Positions 37,676 through 45,904 of a DNA stretch of 64,000 bases are shown here, one piece after another (position 1 is the stretch's first letter; each line of letters opens with the position of its first letter). The notes beneath the pieces are model-generated. The model did no database searches and had not been told where the DNA came from. It saw nothing but the letters and a program-made list of their open reading frames with translations. This stretch comes from Streptomyces sp. Tue6028 (GTDB lineage Bacteria; Actinomycetota; Actinomycetes; Streptomycetales; Streptomycetaceae). The translations under genes were made by a program, and so were the position numbers. The stretch is from assembly GCF_002300165.1 (NCBI RefSeq), contig NZ_MLCE01000002.1:97814-161813 (forward strand), in the 5' to 3' direction.

Positions 37676-37768
37676 GAAGGCTCGTCCTCTGGCCGCGGTA
37701 CGGGACGTCCCCATGCTCGGCGCCCGGCCCGGTGTCCGCGAACCGCGTGGCCCATTCGGGGTGGTGGG

Positions 37769-39619
37769 TCAGCCCGTGCGGCCGCCTCCTTCCCGTTCGA
37801 GCCAGGTCTCCGCGATCGCCAGGGCGGCGGCCATGATGCTCAGCTGCGGGTTGACCTCGGGGCAGCTCGGCAGGACGGAGCCGTCCGCGACGAGGACTCC
37901 GCGGGCCCCGCGGAGTCTGCCCTCGGGGTCCGTGGGGGCGAGCCGGGCATCGGCACCGGCCGCGACCGTACCGGTCGGGTGGAACGCGGAGAGGTGCAGG
38001 TCACGGGCGCCGACGCGGGTGAGCAGCTCGTCGAGCTCGCCGGCGGAGCGGGCCCGCGGGACGCTCGGGACTCCGGTGAGGACCTCCTCGGCCCCCGCCG
38101 CGAACAGCAGGCGGCCCATCGAGCGTACGGCCGTCGTCAGCCGGTCGCCGTCGCGGGGATCGAGGTCGTAGCTCACCAGGGTGCGGTCGCGGCCCCGGAC
38201 CCGGCCCGAGGGGCGGTCGGCGATCATGGCCCCGAGGGTCGCGAGCCGCTCCGATTCCTCCAGTTCGCGCCGCAGCTCCTGGCCCAGGCCGGGGAGGACG
38301 AAGCTGCCCATCCCGGGAGGGCTGGCCGTGGCCTCGATGAGGATCCCGCGGTCGTGCAGTTCCTCAACGCCCGCGCTCTGCAGCACGCCCCGCCAGGCGG
38401 TGACCGGCTGCGCGAAGCGCCCGGCGACGCTGGTGGCCGGGTGCACGCTGAGGTTCCGGCCCAGGCGCGGGTGCCCGCCGAGTCCGGAACGGCGCAGCAG
38501 GGGCGGTGTCTGGAGCGCGCCGGCCGCGGTGACGACGAGCGGGCTCAGGATCTCCAGCTCGCTGCCGTCGGGCCGCCGCACCCGCACGCCGGCGGCGCGC
38601 GGTGCTCCGGGACGGTCGTGGTCCAGCAGGATGCGGCGGACCCGTGCGCCCGTGACGATACGGGCGCCGGCGGCGCAGGCGTCGGGCAGGACCGACAGCT
38701 GCACGCTCTGCTTGGCGCCGGTGGGACAGCCGACCACGCACTGGCACGAGCCCTTGCAGCCGGGCGCGTTGCGCCGCAGCGGGCCGGCCCGCCAGCCGAG
38801 CCGCTCGGCGCCCGCGAGCGCCAGCAGGCCGTTGTTGCCGAGCACGTCGAGCGGCTGGGTGGCCACGCGCAGGGTGCGCTCGATCTCGTCGAGTCGGGGC
38901 GGCAGGCCCTCGGCGAGCGCGAATCCGAACCGCCGGCTCCAGCGCGTGAGCACACGGTCCGGAGTGCGGTAGCAGGTGCCGGAGTTGACCACCGTGGTGC
39001 CGCCGACCGCGCGGCCGACCGGCAGCAGGAGCGGCGGCCGGCCCAGGGCGAGGGTGGCGCCTCCGTCGCGGTACAGCTCGGTGAAGCGGTCGAGCGGGGC
39101 GCGGCGGCCGAAGGAGGCGGTCGAGTGGTGTTCGCCCTCCTCCAGGACGACGACGCTCAGTCCGGCACGTGCGAATGTCCGCGCGGCCACCGCACCGCCC
39201 GCGCCGGACCCGACGACCACGACGTCGGCGGTGGAGCGCGTGGGCCAGTCCCGTGCCGGGGTGCAGTCGAGGGGCGGGTCCTCGGGCGCCGGCGCGGGTG
39301 CGGGCAGGGCCGGCATCCGTTCGGTGCCGGCGGCGAGCATGACCGGCACCTTGAGTACGTCGAACAGTGGGGCGAGTCCGGGACGCGCGGCGAGCGAGCG
39401 GAGCAGGCTCTCGCGTTCGTCGGCGCAGAGCGCGGCCAGCCGCCGGCCGGCGCGCAGGACGGCGTACGCGTCCAGGGCGGCGACCGCGGTGTGCACTCCG
39501 GCGCGGGCGGGCAGGGGCAGCGAAGCCAGCACCGAGTCGAGCCGGTCGGGCACGCGGGCGGGCCATTCCTCGTCGCCGGTGTCCGCGAGCAGCGCGGCGA
39601 CGAATCCGGCGGCGGTCAC
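37769..39619 (-). CDS. GMC family FAD-dependent oxidoreductase (alcohol/sterol oxidase-like)
   Basis: FAD oxidoreductase of 616 aa. An N-terminal helical region of about 110 residues precedes the FAD site DVVVVGSGAGGAVAARTFAR (about 131-150). Other GMC elements are VGRAVGGTTVVNSGTCYRTP, VTAAGALQTPPLLRRSG and the C-terminal AFHPTGTVAAGADARLAPTD / GVLVADGSVLPSCPEVNPQL, where the His and Asn of the active site fall. A Cys-rich stretch CKGSCQCVVGCPTGAKQS resembles that of long-chain alcohol and steroid oxidoreductases. GTG 39619 overlaps the upstream stop as GTGA, so it is translated in tandem with the 460-aa protein. Confidence 0.9.
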   Translation of the reverse strand: MTAAGFVAALLADTGDEEWPARVPDRLDSVLASLPLPARAGVHTAVAALDAYAVLRAGRRLAALCADERESLLRSLAARPGLAPLFDVLKVPVMLAAGTERMPALPAPAPAPEDPPLDCTPARDWPTRSTADVVVVGSGAGGAVAARTFARAGLSVVVLEEGEHHSTASFGRRAPLDRFTELYRDGGATLALGRPPLLLPVGRAVGGTTVVNSGTCYRTPDRVLTRWSRRFGFALAEGLPPRLDEIERTLRVATQPLDVLGNNGLLALAGAERLGWRAGPLRRNAPGCKGSCQCVVGCPTGAKQSVQLSVLPDACAAGARIVTGARVRRILLDHDRPGAPRAAGVRVRRPDGSELEILSPLVVTAAGALQTPPLLRRSGLGGHPRLGRNLSVHPATSVAGRFAQPVTAWRGVLQSAGVEELHDRGILIEATASPPGMGSFVLPGLGQELRRELEESERLATLGAMIADRPSGRVRGRDRTLVSYDLDPRDGDRLTTAVRSMGRLLFAAGAEEVLTGVPSVPRARSAGELDELLTRVGARDLHLSAFHPTGTVAAGADARLAPTDPEGRLRGARGVLVADGSVLPSCPEVNPQLSIMAAALAIAETWLEREGGGRTG

Positions 39620-40998
39620 CGGTCGCCCGCCTCGGCGTGCGCGGTGCGGTCCAGGACCCAGGAGGCCTCCGGCCGCCAGCGGCCCCACCAGCGTTCCAGC
39701 ACGACACGGGCGTCGGCGGTCTCGCTGTTGCGGCACACCGCACGGGCGCCGTCCGGGTCGCGGTACTCCAGGACGAGGGTCCGCTCGGCGGGCTGGTCGA
39801 CCTCGACGCGGATGCGGCGCAGGACGGTCCGGCCGGTCACCGTCCATCGCGGCAGCCCGAATCCGGCCCGGAACCGGCCGATGCCGAGCCAGCCGACGGC
39901 CGACCGTTCCGCGCGGCGCGGCCAGGTCCGGCCCCGGTGGCGCAGGCGCAGGAAGACCAGGGGCGGCAGCCGCCGCAGCCCCGGGCGGGTGGACACCGCG
40001 GCGACCACTTCGAGGACGTCGCCGTCGCCGAGATCCGCGTGCAGCCAGGTCCAGCGCTGGGCGTTGCCGTGGCCGTAGATGCGGGCCGAGGCGCCGGGCG
40101 CGCCCTGCAGGGTCAACGTCCGGTCGCCGTAGGCGAATTCTCCGTCGTAGGCGGCGCGCGCGGCCGGGAGCATCTGTGCCGCGGGCAGCAGCGGACGGCG
40201 CCAGGCCCAGCGCGGGAAGGTGAACAGCGGTGGATCTTGCGGGCGTTCGGTCAGTTTCCAGTGGAAGTCGTCCGCGCTGCCGGTCAGCTGCCCGGCGGTG
40301 ACGGTGACGTCGTCGCTCGTGAATCCGTGCTCCGGCCGGGTCCAGGGGACGGGTCCGAAGCGGGCGTGCCGCACCTCGCCCTCGCGGGGGAAGGCCGCGA
40401 CCCAGCCGTGGGCCGTCGGTTCGGATCCGTCGGCGGGCGCGGTCAGTTCGTGGTGCAGCCAGATCCCGGTGCCGGTCGCCGGGTCGGTCAGCGTGGTGTA
40501 CCAGACCTCGGTGCGCCCGGGGGCGCCGTTCCAGCGCGGCGCGAGGAGCTCGGCCTGGGTGTCGCGGCGTGGGAAGCGGAAGCTGAGGAGGAAGGGCAGC
40601 AGGCCGGTGAGCAGCGGGAAGCGCAGGACGCCCGCGCCGACCCGCGTGTCGCCCTCGTACAGCGTGAACGGCAGGACGGTCATCGACGCGACCGGGCGGC
40701 GCGGGGTGACGGACTTCCAGCCGTCGAGGGTGAGGACGCGTCCGTCGGCGGTGAAGGTCAGCCGGTAGCGGATGCGCCTGCGGGCGAGCGGTGACACCTC
40801 CAGCTCGCCCTTCGCCCCCGTGTCGTCGGCGAGCCCGGCGATCCGTGCCCGGCCCGTCAGGCGCGCCATGGTCGTCCGGTGCGGGCGGAGCACCGTGTCG
40901 GCGTCCGCGCGCAGGTCGAGCCTGAGCCGCCGTTCGCGCGGCTCGGCGTCGAGCCGGACCGTGCCGAGCATCGTCTCGGTGAACTCGGTGGCCCTCAT
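39616..40998 (-). CDS. Uncharacterised 460-aa protein coupled to a GMC oxidoreductase
   Basis: Not recognised with confidence. No signal peptide. The N-terminal part (about 1-110; MRATEFTETMLGTVRLDAEP, RIAGLADDTGAKGELEVSP, YRLTFTADGRVLTLDGWKSV) looks like a beta-barrel lipid-binding domain of the type found attached to sterol/GMC oxidases. The middle and C-terminal parts are Trp/Arg-rich beta strands (WYTTLTDPATGTGIWLHHEL, RTLTLQGAPGASARIYGHGN, RWTWLHADLGDGDVLEVV) reminiscent of lipocalin-like or CrtC/tocopherol-cyclase-like folds. It overlaps GntR upstream and GMC downstream by 4 nt on each side, so its role is tied to that oxidase. Confidence 0.72.
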   Translation of the reverse strand: MRATEFTETMLGTVRLDAEPRERRLRLDLRADADTVLRPHRTTMARLTGRARIAGLADDTGAKGELEVSPLARRRIRYRLTFTADGRVLTLDGWKSVTPRRPVASMTVLPFTLYEGDTRVGAGVLRFPLLTGLLPFLLSFRFPRRDTQAELLAPRWNGAPGRTEVWYTTLTDPATGTGIWLHHELTAPADGSEPTAHGWVAAFPREGEVRHARFGPVPWTRPEHGFTSDDVTVTAGQLTGSADDFHWKLTERPQDPPLFTFPRWAWRRPLLPAAQMLPAARAAYDGEFAYGDRTLTLQGAPGASARIYGHGNAQRWTWLHADLGDGDVLEVVAAVSTRPGLRRLPPLVFLRLRHRGRTWPRRAERSAVGWLGIGRFRAGFGLPRWTVTGRTVLRRIRVEVDQPAERTLVLEYRDPDGARAVCRNSETADARVVLERWWGRWRPEASWVLDRTAHAEAGDR

Positions 40999-41681
40999 GC
41001 GAGACCGTCCAGCATGATCCGCTCGGTGGCGCGGAGGTAGGCCTCGGCCGCCGCGTGCGCCTGTCCGGTGTCGCCGGCGGTCACCGCCGCCACCACCGGG
41101 GCCAGCCGGTCATGGGCGGTCTCCGGGTCGGTGAAGGGTCCCTTGAGGAGGGAACGGACGGGCAGGTACGCGTTGAAGAGCGTGTTCGTCAGCAGGACGT
41201 AGACGCGGTTGCCGGTGGCGCGGGCGAGCGCGCGGTGCACTTCGACGTCGGCGAGCTGCACCGCGTCGGCGTCCTCGGCATCCCGTACGGCCGCGAGGAG
41301 CGTGCGGAGTTCGGCGTGCTGTCTGCGGGTGGCCCTCGCCGCGGCCCGCCCGGCGATCAGCGCGCCGACGCCGCGCCGCACCTCGAAGACCTCGTGGACC
41401 CATTTGGCGTCGTGGCGCACGAGCATCGGCAGCAGGTCGGCCCCGCCGAGGCGCGCGTAGTCACGCACCCGGGTGCCGACGCCGTGCCGGGTCTCCAGCA
41501 GGCCGGCCTGGACGAGACGGCCGAAGGCGTGCTTGAGCGTGGTGCGGGTGACTCCGTAGCCGTCGGCGAGCTGTCGCTCGGGGGGCAGATAACTCCCGGC
41601 CGGGTGACGGCCGTCGAGTATGTCCGTGCGCAACCGGTCTTCCAGGACGTCCACGATGGTCTCGCGGGGCAGTGCCTCCAC
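40995..41681 (-). CDS. GntR family (FadR/FCD subfamily) transcriptional regulator
   Basis: Regulator of 228 aa. The winged helix-turn-helix (about 8-75) has LRTDILDGRHPAGSYLPPER followed by QLADGYGVTRTTLKHAFGRL. The all-helical FCD effector domain (about 95-220) has the metal-binding-type ADVEVHRALARATGN and an AHDRLAPVVAAV stretch carrying the usual His. GTG 41681 is chosen because GGGAGA precedes it; the frame is open further upstream but into the promoter. First gene of the gntR-460aa-GMC operon. A 7-9-7 inverted repeat sits just upstream. Confidence 0.9.
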   Translation of the reverse strand: MEALPRETIVDVLEDRLRTDILDGRHPAGSYLPPERQLADGYGVTRTTLKHAFGRLVQAGLLETRHGVGTRVRDYARLGGADLLPMLVRHDAKWVHEVFEVRRGVGALIAGRAAARATRRQHAELRTLLAAVRDAEDADAVQLADVEVHRALARATGNRVYVLLTNTLFNAYLPVRSLLKGPFTDPETAHDRLAPVVAAVTAGDTGQAHAAAEAYLRATERIMLDGLA

Positions 41682-41697
41682 GGTTCTCCCTAAAGCG

Positions 41698-41720
41698 AGT
41701 GGATGAGTGGCTGATCCACT
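41698..41720. promoter_or_regulatory. Inverted repeat before gntR (AGTGGAT-N9-ATCCACT)
   Basis: Perfect 7-bp arms, 41698-41704 and 41714-41720, 17-39 bp before the gntR start, in a stretch with further GTGG/CCAC half-sites. It is well placed for autoregulation of the GMC operon by its GntR protein. Confidence 0.6.
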
Positions 41721-41839
41721 GAACCAGTGAGCGACGGGCGGGGTCAACCCCCTGACCGCAGGGGCTCGTTGAAGCGCCCGTCGGTGAACCATCGCCGAGG
41801 ACCACCGCCCGCTCGCGTGAACACGGCACGAATCCAAGG

Positions 41840-41859
41840 AAGTTGGACCGGACCAACTT
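41840..41859. promoter_or_regulatory. Dyad AAGTTGG-N6-CCAACTT upstream of the GH64 promoter
   Basis: Perfect 7-bp arms around ACCGGA, ending 11 bp before the -35 hexamer of the GH64 promoter. The position suits an activator or a second repressor. The TTGG...CCAA pattern is also compatible with an FCD-type GntR protein, so it may belong to the divergent gntR gene. Confidence 0.5.
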
Positions 41860-41870
41860 TGCATGAATCG

Positions 41871-41899
41871 TTGACATGCACGCCACGCGGAGCAATTCT
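41871..41899 (+). promoter_or_regulatory. GH64 promoter (TTGACA-N17-AATTCT)
   Basis: Consensus TTGACA at 41871-41876 and AATTCT at 41894-41899 with 17-bp spacing. The LacI-type palindrome at 41899-41912 covers the predicted transcription start, so a bound repressor would block initiation directly. Confidence 0.75.
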
Positions 41900-41912
41900 G
41901 AGAGCGCTCTCA
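41899..41912. promoter_or_regulatory. LacI-type operator TGAGAGCGCTCTCA
   Basis: Perfect 14-bp palindrome, the longest of the four GAGCGCTC sites in the window. It is close to the CebR box TGGGAGCGCTCCCA known for cellulose regulons of Streptomyces, differing at one position in each half. It overlaps the GH64 start of transcription. Confidence 0.85.
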
Positions 41913-41979
41913 AAGGAAACGGACGACAACCGTCCGCAGAAATCCACCTCGCTGAACCCCCACGTCAAGGAGGTAGAGA

Positions 41980-43176
41980 GTGCCCGGAAAACCCAGATGG
42001 CGCGCTCTGGCGGTGGCCGCGGCCACCCTCGCGGCGTCGTTCCTCACGTTCGGGACACCGTCCCGGGCCGAGGCGGCCGTACCGGCGACCATCCCTCTGA
42101 AGATCACGAACAACTCCGGCCGCAGCGACCCGGTCTACATCTACGACCTGGGTACGCTGCTGTCGACCGGCCAGCAGGGCTGGGCCGACGCGAACGGCAC
42201 CTTCCACGCCTGGCCCGGGGGCGGCAATCCGCCGACTCCCGCACCGGACGCCTCGATCGCCGGACCGGCGAACGGCCAGTCGAAGACGATCCGCATCCCC
42301 AAGTTCTCCGGCCGGCTCTACTTCTCCTACGGGCAGAAGCTCGACTTCCGGCTCACCACCGGCGGTCTCGTGCAGCCGGCCGTGCAGAACCCGAGCGACC
42401 CGAACCGCAACATCCTCTTCAACTGGTCCGAGTACACGCTCAACGACTCCGGACTGTGGATCAACAGCACCCAGGTCGACATGTTCTCGGCCCCGTACGC
42501 CGTCGGCGTCCAGGCGGGCGACGGGAGCACCAAGACCACCGGGCATCTCAAGCCCGGCGGGTACAACGGGTTCTTCAACGCGCTGCGGGCCCAGTCCGGC
42601 GGCTGGGCCGGCCTGATCCAGACCCGGTCCGACGGCACCGTGCTGCGCGCCCTCGCCCCGGGTCACGGCATCGAGGCGGGCGCGCTGCCCGCCACGGTGA
42701 TGGACGACTACATCAACCGCGTCTGGCAGAAGTACAGTTCGTCCACGCTGACGGTGACGCCGTTCACCGACCAGCCCGGCACGAAGTACTACGGCCGCGT
42801 CTCCGGTGGCGTCATGAACTTCACCAACGGCTCCGGAGCCGTCGTCACCAGCTTCCAGAAGCCTGACTCCGACAGCGTCTTCGGCTGCTACAAGCGGCTC
42901 GACGCACCCAACGACCTGGTGCGCGGGCCCATTTCCCGCACCCTGTGCGCGGGATTCAACCGCTCCACCCTGCTGGCCAATCCGAACCAGCCCGACACGA
43001 GTTCGGCGGGCTTCTACCAGGACGGGGTGACCAACCACTACGCGCGCGCCGTCCACGCGCAGATGGCCGACGGCAAGGCGTACGCGTTCGCCTTCGACGA
43101 CGTCGGCAACCACGAGTCGCTCGTCCACGACGGCAGTCCGCAACAGGCCTACGTCACGCTGGACCCGTTCAGCTGA
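41980..43176 (+). CDS. Secreted GH64 endo-beta-1,3-glucanase
   Basis: Exported laminaripentaose-producing beta-1,3-glucanase of 398 aa. The signal peptide (about 1-33, ending A-E-A-A) is followed by the GH64 fold (VPATIPLKITNNSGRSDPVY, GRLYFSYGQKLDFRLT). Glu151 in NWSEYTLND and Asp167 in STQVDMFS have the same 16-residue spacing as the catalytic Glu154/Asp170 of the Streptomyces matensis enzyme. GTG 41980 has a perfect AAGGAGG at 41967-41973, 6 nt upstream. Its promoter carries a LacI operator, linking it to the GH55 gene about 19 kb away. Confidence 0.94.
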   Translation: MPGKPRWRALAVAAATLAASFLTFGTPSRAEAAVPATIPLKITNNSGRSDPVYIYDLGTLLSTGQQGWADANGTFHAWPGGGNPPTPAPDASIAGPANGQSKTIRIPKFSGRLYFSYGQKLDFRLTTGGLVQPAVQNPSDPNRNILFNWSEYTLNDSGLWINSTQVDMFSAPYAVGVQAGDGSTKTTGHLKPGGYNGFFNALRAQSGGWAGLIQTRSDGTVLRALAPGHGIEAGALPATVMDDYINRVWQKYSSSTLTVTPFTDQPGTKYYGRVSGGVMNFTNGSGAVVTSFQKPDSDSVFGCYKRLDAPNDLVRGPISRTLCAGFNRSTLLANPNQPDTSSAGFYQDGVTNHYARAVHAQMADGKAYAFAFDDVGNHESLVHDGSPQQAYVTLDPFS

Positions 43177-43224
43177 CGGGCGCCGCGGGTGGCCGGGAGC
43201 GCGAGGGGTCCGCCCGGCCACCCG

Positions 43225-44352
43225 TCAGACGTCGTCGCCGGGGTCCAGGCAGAGAACGGGGACCCGCTGGACGAGGTTGTTCGCGAAGCCGCCCCGGTTC
43301 CACGGCTGATCGAGGGGCTGGGTGTGCCCCTCGGCGTCGGTGGCCCGGGCACCGAGTACGTGCCGTCCGGGTGTGGCCTTCCAGGCGAGGCGCCACGAGC
43401 GCCAGGCCCAGGGGTGACCGTCCCCCGGGCCGAGTTCGGCCGGCCGCCACGACCCTCCCCCGTCCGCGCTGACCTCGACGCCGGTCACCGGCGCCCGGCC
43501 CGACCAGGCCCGTCCCTCCAGCGTGACGGGCCCCGGCCGGACCACCCGCGTGCGGGACATGAAGTCCGGGAAGCCGGGCGGGACCAGCAGTGCGCGGGGG
43601 GCGATCCGGGTGACCGGTTCGCCCTCGTCGTCGGCGTCCTGCCGCAGTCGGTAGGCCACCGCCTGCTGGAACCCGGTGAACGGCGCGTCCGCCACGGTGA
43701 TGTCCCGCAGCCACTTCACATGCGCCATGCCGTACCAGCCGGGCACCACCAGGCGCACCGGATGCCCGTGCTGCGGGGGCAGCGGGCCGCCGTTCATCGC
43801 GTACGCCACGAGGACCTCGGGCGCGTCGCCGAGGGCCACGTCCAGCGGCAGCGCACGCCGGTAGTCCTGCTCGATCCCGCGCTCGACCCCGTGGTCGGCA
43901 CCGGTGAACACGACGTCCACCGCGCCGGGTTCGATCCCGGCCTCGTCGAGCAGCACCCGCAACGGCACACCGGTCCACTCGGCCGTGCCGACCGCCTCCA
44001 CGAGCCACGGCTGACTCACCGGCCGCGGGGTCAGCAGGGCCCGACCGTTGCCCGCACACTCCAGGGTCACCCGGCTCGTCACGGCGGGGTACTTCCTGAG
44101 CGCGTCGAGCCCGAGCCGCAGGGGTCTGCGCACCCGCCCGCCGATCGCCAGCTCCCACGAGCCCTCGTCCGCGTACGGGATGTCGTAGTGGGTCAGCACG
44201 TAGTGCAGGCCCGGTGGCGTCACGTCGTACCTCAGGGCCTCCAGCGGGATCCCGTGGTTGCGGGCGGCGAGGGCAAGTTCCTCCTGGCTGATGCCCTCGT
44301 CGGGACCGGCCAGCCGTGCGGGTGCGCTCACATCGTCGAGGCGGTGCGCCAT
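43225..44352 (-). CDS. Sulfite oxidase family molybdopterin-dependent oxidoreductase
   Basis: Molybdoenzyme of 375 aa. The molybdenum-ligating Cys is in RVTLECAGNGRALL (about residue 98). The cofactor-binding region has GADHGVERGIEQDYRRALPL, and HGHPVRLVVPGWYGMAHVKW is the family signature. The C-terminal dimerisation domain is immunoglobulin-like (GVEVSADGGGSWRPAELGPG). No signal peptide is seen from ATG 44352, so it may be cytoplasmic or need an undetected export route. Substrate unknown: sulfite or an organic sulfur/nitrogen oxide. TetR lies upstream on the same strand; 68 bp separate the genes. Confidence 0.92.
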   Translation of the reverse strand: MAHRLDDVSAPARLAGPDEGISQEELALAARNHGIPLEALRYDVTPPGLHYVLTHYDIPYADEGSWELAIGGRVRRPLRLGLDALRKYPAVTSRVTLECAGNGRALLTPRPVSQPWLVEAVGTAEWTGVPLRVLLDEAGIEPGAVDVVFTGADHGVERGIEQDYRRALPLDVALGDAPEVLVAYAMNGGPLPPQHGHPVRLVVPGWYGMAHVKWLRDITVADAPFTGFQQAVAYRLRQDADDEGEPVTRIAPRALLVPPGFPDFMSRTRVVRPGPVTLEGRAWSGRAPVTGVEVSADGGGSWRPAELGPGDGHPWAWRSWRLAWKATPGRHVLGARATDAEGHTQPLDQPWNRGGFANNLVQRVPVLCLDPGDDV

Positions 44353-44420
44353 GACGGCATTGTCCGCCCGGGCGGCGAGCGGGCGCCAGACGGAGGGCGG
44401 GCGCCGGACCGGGAACGAGG

Positions 44421-45098
44421 TCAGGCGCCGGGCAGGTGCCGGCCGGCCGACGGGCGGACCGTCCGGTCCACCAGGTCGTGCCAGCCGGACTCCAGGCGCT
44501 CCAGCGGCATGCCGCGCTGGCGGGTCAGGTGGTGGACGAGGGCCGGTTCCAGGTACCCCATCAGGGTCTGGGCGAGCAGCTCGATGTCCGCGGCCGGTTC
44601 GGCCTGGCGCAGCAGCATGCACACGTGCATGAAGCGGACGCGGTAGGGCGCGGAGCTGAAGCGCCGGGTGGGGCTCGGTTCGGCCGCGAGGTAGAGGTCG
44701 AGCTGGTCGGAGGTCAGGCGCAGGGCGCGACAGCCGAAGGCGTGCAGCCGCTCCAGGGGCGACGCTCCGGGGCCGAGCGGTGCCGGACCGCCGATGAAGG
44801 CGGTCTGGAACTGCTGCTCGGTGTGGTCGAGCAGTGCCGTCAGCAGGCCGGTGCGGTCGCCGAAGCGCCGGAAGACGGTCCCCTTGCCCACCTCCGCCGC
44901 GGCGGCGACGGCCTCCATCGTCACATTGGCCACTCCGTGCCGCTCCACCAGGCGGGCGGCGGCCTCCAGCAGACGGGCGCGGTTGCGCGCGGCGTCGGCG
45001 CGCAGCTGCGGGGCCTCGGCCGGGGTGGCGAACTCCATCAGGACGGGTTCGGCGGCGGGTTCCTGCGGTTTCGGGAACTGCGGGAGAGGGGTGGACAT
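44421..45098 (-). CDS. TetR family transcriptional regulator
   Basis: Repressor of 225 aa. After about 30 polar residues the helix-turn-helix reads TMEAVAAAAEVGKGTVFRRF (about 60-79); the rest is a helical ligand-binding domain. It is divergent from an NADPH-dependent FMN reductase, with two copies of GGAC-N4-GTCCGGTT between them. ATG 45098 has no Shine-Dalgarno; a TACGCT -10-like element lies 6 nt upstream, so a leaderless mRNA is likely. It probably controls the reductase and itself. Confidence 0.92.
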   Translation of the reverse strand: MSTPLPQFPKPQEPAAEPVLMEFATPAEAPQLRADAARNRARLLEAAARLVERHGVANVTMEAVAAAAEVGKGTVFRRFGDRTGLLTALLDHTEQQFQTAFIGGPAPLGPGASPLERLHAFGCRALRLTSDQLDLYLAAEPSPTRRFSSAPYRVRFMHVCMLLRQAEPAADIELLAQTLMGYLEPALVHHLTRQRGMPLERLESGWHDLVDRTVRPSAGRHLPGA

Positions 45099-45129
45099 GC
45101 ACCCAGCGTAGCCGCAGCCGGGGACAACT

Positions 45130-45180
45130 GGACTGCGGTCCGGTTAAGTGGTACATCTTTAAACGGACCTCGGTCCGGTT
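45130..45180. promoter_or_regulatory. Two TetR operator copies, GGAC-N4-GTCCGGTT
   Basis: Copies at 45130-45145 and 45165-45180 are identical except for the N4, and their centres are 35 bp apart. Each contains the dyad GGAC-N4-GTCC. The first overlaps the expected -35 of tetR and the second lies about 35 bp before the reductase start, so one repressor could silence both directions. Confidence 0.75.
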
Positions 45181-45214
45181 TATTGCGGCAATGTTTCAGC
45201 TTCGGGAGAACACC

Positions 45215-45778
45215 ATGTCCGTACGCATCCTCGCGCTCGTCGGCAGCCTGCGCGCCGGGTCCCACAACCGCCAGCTCGCCGAGGCGGCCGTCCGGCTCGC
45301 CCCGGAAGGCGCCGAGGTCGAGCTCTTCGAGGGACTCGCCGAGATCCCCTTCTACAACGAGGACATCGACGTCGAGGGCACTGTCCCCGCCGCCGCCACC
45401 CGGCTGCGTGAGGCCGCCGGCGGCGCCGACGCCTTCCTCCTCTTCTCGCCCGAGTACAACGGCACGATCCCGGCCGTGCTCAAGAACGCCATCGACTGGC
45501 TGTCCCGCCCGTACGGCGCCGGCGCCTTCGGCGGCAAGCCGGTCGCCGTGGTCGGCACCGCGTTCGGCCAGTTCGGCGGCGTCTGGGCGCAGGACGAGGC
45601 CCGCAAGGCCGTCGGCATCGCGGGCGGCACCGTCCTGGAGGACGTGAAGCTCTCCATCCCCGGCTCCGTGACCCGCTTCGCGGACACCCACCCCGCCGAC
45701 GACAGCGAGGTCGCCGAGCAGCTGACCGAGGTCGTCCACCGCCTGCACAGCAAGGTCGGCACGGCCAAGGCCGCCTGA
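45215..45778 (+). CDS. NADPH-dependent FMN reductase / NAD(P)H:quinone reductase
   Basis: Flavodoxin-like reductase of 187 aa that reduces FMN or quinones with NADPH. The FMN phosphate loop is VGSLRAGSHNRQLAEAA (about 9-25), and FSPEYNGTIPAVLKNAIDWL (about 77-96) is the family signature. ATG 45215 follows CGGGAG. Divergent TetR control with quinone-reductase-like function suggests a response to electrophiles or redox-active compounds. Confidence 0.93.
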   Translation: MSVRILALVGSLRAGSHNRQLAEAAVRLAPEGAEVELFEGLAEIPFYNEDIDVEGTVPAAATRLREAAGGADAFLLFSPEYNGTIPAVLKNAIDWLSRPYGAGAFGGKPVAVVGTAFGQFGGVWAQDEARKAVGIAGGTVLEDVKLSIPGSVTRFADTHPADDSEVAEQLTEVVHRLHSKVGTAKAA

Positions 45779-45904
45779 CCCGATTCCGTGAGGGCCGGCC
45801 CGTTCACCCGGGCCGGCCCTTTCGCGTGTCACAGGACTGCCCCCGTGTGTCTCAACTCGGAACGATCTTGGCGGAACGCATCGCTCCGGGGCCAGGATGC
45901 CCGC

